Source: Candidatus Sumerlaeota bacterium (GTDB lineage: Bacteria > UBP6 > UBA1177). From it: DNA of 7,152 nucleotides. The translations under genes were made by a program, and so were the position numbers. Under the pieces are notes generated by a model that saw only the letters and a program-made list of their open reading frames with translations, was not told the origin of the DNA and did not search any database. Positions 6,485 to 7,152 of the stretch are shown in pieces (position 1 is the stretch's first letter; every line of letters begins with the position of its first letter). The stretch lies in contig SLGQ01000134.1 in NCBI GenBank assembly GCA_007136595.1, positions 1 through 7,152 of the forward strand, read 5' to 3'.

Positions 6485-6504
6485 TGAAAAAAATATGGTA
6501 TAGT
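6476..6504 (+). promoter_or_regulatory. Candidate promoter of the WYL regulator gene
   Basis: TTGTCG (6476-6481) and TATAGT (6499-6504) are spaced by exactly 17 bp and match the sigma70 consensus at 4/6 and 5/6 positions. The -35 hexamer is part of the dyad at 6464-6484, so a protein bound to that dyad would block RNA polymerase. Transcription would start near 6511, about 20 bp before the start codon. Confidence 0.5.
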
Positions 6505-6530
6505 GTGAAAACTTTTTGCCGGAGGTTATT

Positions 6531-7152
6531 ATGGCAAGCATTTACAGGATCATTTATGTTCATGAAGAAATTCTCCGTTTCGGGAAGGTGACAACAGCAA
6601 AGATCAGGGATAAGTTTGAGATAACATCAAGGCAGGTACAAAGGGATATCTACGAAATGAAGAATCAGATGGGTGCCCCTATTGAATATTGTGCCCAAAA
6701 GGGTGGTTATATCTATAAAAAACCCTGGAACATCTATGATTATGCTGAGAAAAAAGTTCTCCTTTTCTATCTTTTTGCTTCAAAAATTGCACAAAATCTT
6801 GATCTTTTGCCCGTCATGTCAAAAAAACTGCTGAGCGAAGTTGAAGATGTATATCTGAAAGATTATGGTGATGTTTTAAAAAGAATAAGTTACGAATTTT
6901 CTGACACAGAACCATTCAAGCCTGAAATAATCGGGAAAATAATTGATTCAATGCAGACAAAAACAGCTCTGGATATTGAGTATTCCAACGCTTACGGAGT
7001 TAACTCAAAGAGGACAGTGGAGCCGTGGCATCTGATGAATTATGGTGGTAAATGGTATATTCTTGCGTGGTGCAGAGAATCAAAGGAAATTCGTACATTC
7101 TATGTCTCAAGGATAGCTTCAATACTTGGAAAATTTGCCGACAGGGAGCCGT
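6531..7152 (+). CDS. WYL-domain transcriptional regulator, 3' end cut by the window
   Basis: An open frame starts at 6531, preceded by GGAGG (6521-6525), and runs without a stop to the window edge, giving 207 codons of a protein usually around 300-340 residues long. Residues 1-65 form a winged helix-turn-helix of the DeoR/YafY-like type: the recognition region is ITSRQVQRDIYEM (31-43), and the wing is GGYIYKKPW (58-66). From about 145 a WYL domain follows: LDIEYSNAYG (147-156), RTVEPWHLMNY (161-171), then W175-Y176-I177 at the family's name motif, and the conserved FYVSRI (190-195). WYL domains bind nucleic acid or nucleotide ligands and switch DNA binding. Such regulators often control CRISPR-Cas, BREX, CBASS and other defence operons. 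It diverges from the cREC gene, and the dyad at its promoter suggests autoregulation. Its targets further right are not visible. Confidence 0.93.
   Translation, partial: MASIYRIIYVHEEILRFGKVTTAKIRDKFEITSRQVQRDIYEMKNQMGAPIEYCAQKGGYIYKKPWNIYDYAEKKVLLFYLFASKIAQNLDLLPVMSKKLLSEVEDVYLKDYGDVLKRISYEFSDTEPFKPEIIGKIIDSMQTKTALDIEYSNAYGVNSKRTVEPWHLMNYGGKWYILAWCRESKEIRTFYVSRIASILGKFADREP

Overview
This window comes from an AT-rich bacterial genome. Most genes have a strong purine-rich Shine-Dalgarno sequence (GGAGG or AGGAGG type) and the plausible promoters are sigma70-like, which argues against a typical Bacteroidetes host. The phylum cannot be named from the sequence alone; an uncultivated or environmental Gram-negative-type lineage is possible but unproven. 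No phage structural gene, transposase, cas gene, rRNA or tRNA was recognised.

Layout from left to right. Positions 1-130 are the end of a CRISPR array: two 36-bp repeats differing at one base, separated by a 36-bp spacer. Positions 131-489 contain no gene but many short repeats: a 10-bp inverted repeat with a nested GGGG/CCCC hairpin, three tandem copies of a 15-bp unit, and a 19-bp repeat that recurs later. A DUF1016/YhcG-type PD-(D/E)XK nuclease gene follows (490-1608); its last codons are made of the second copy of that 19-bp repeat. Next is the sbcD-sbcC pair (1743-5892), encoding the bacterial Mre11-Rad50-like nuclease complex, separated by 10 bp and clearly one operon. On the minus strand (5993-6346) lies a small receiver-like protein of the cREC (cyclic-phosphate-processing receiver) type. 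Diverging from it is the 5' part of a WYL-domain transcriptional regulator (6531 to the window edge), whose predicted -35 box sits inside an inverted third copy of the dispersed repeat.

How the genes may fit together: SbcCD processes hairpins and blocked double-strand ends. DUF1016 proteins are predicted nucleases common in accessory, defence-rich regions. cREC proteins were predicted from comparative genomics to act in RNA-damage or conflict systems. WYL proteins often control CRISPR and other anti-phage operons. With a CRISPR array end in the same 7 kb, the region reads as a defence and DNA-repair neighbourhood. A shared function is inference. The most concrete sequence links are the dispersed repeat that brackets the DUF1016 gene and overlaps the WYL promoter, and the divergent cREC/WYL arrangement.
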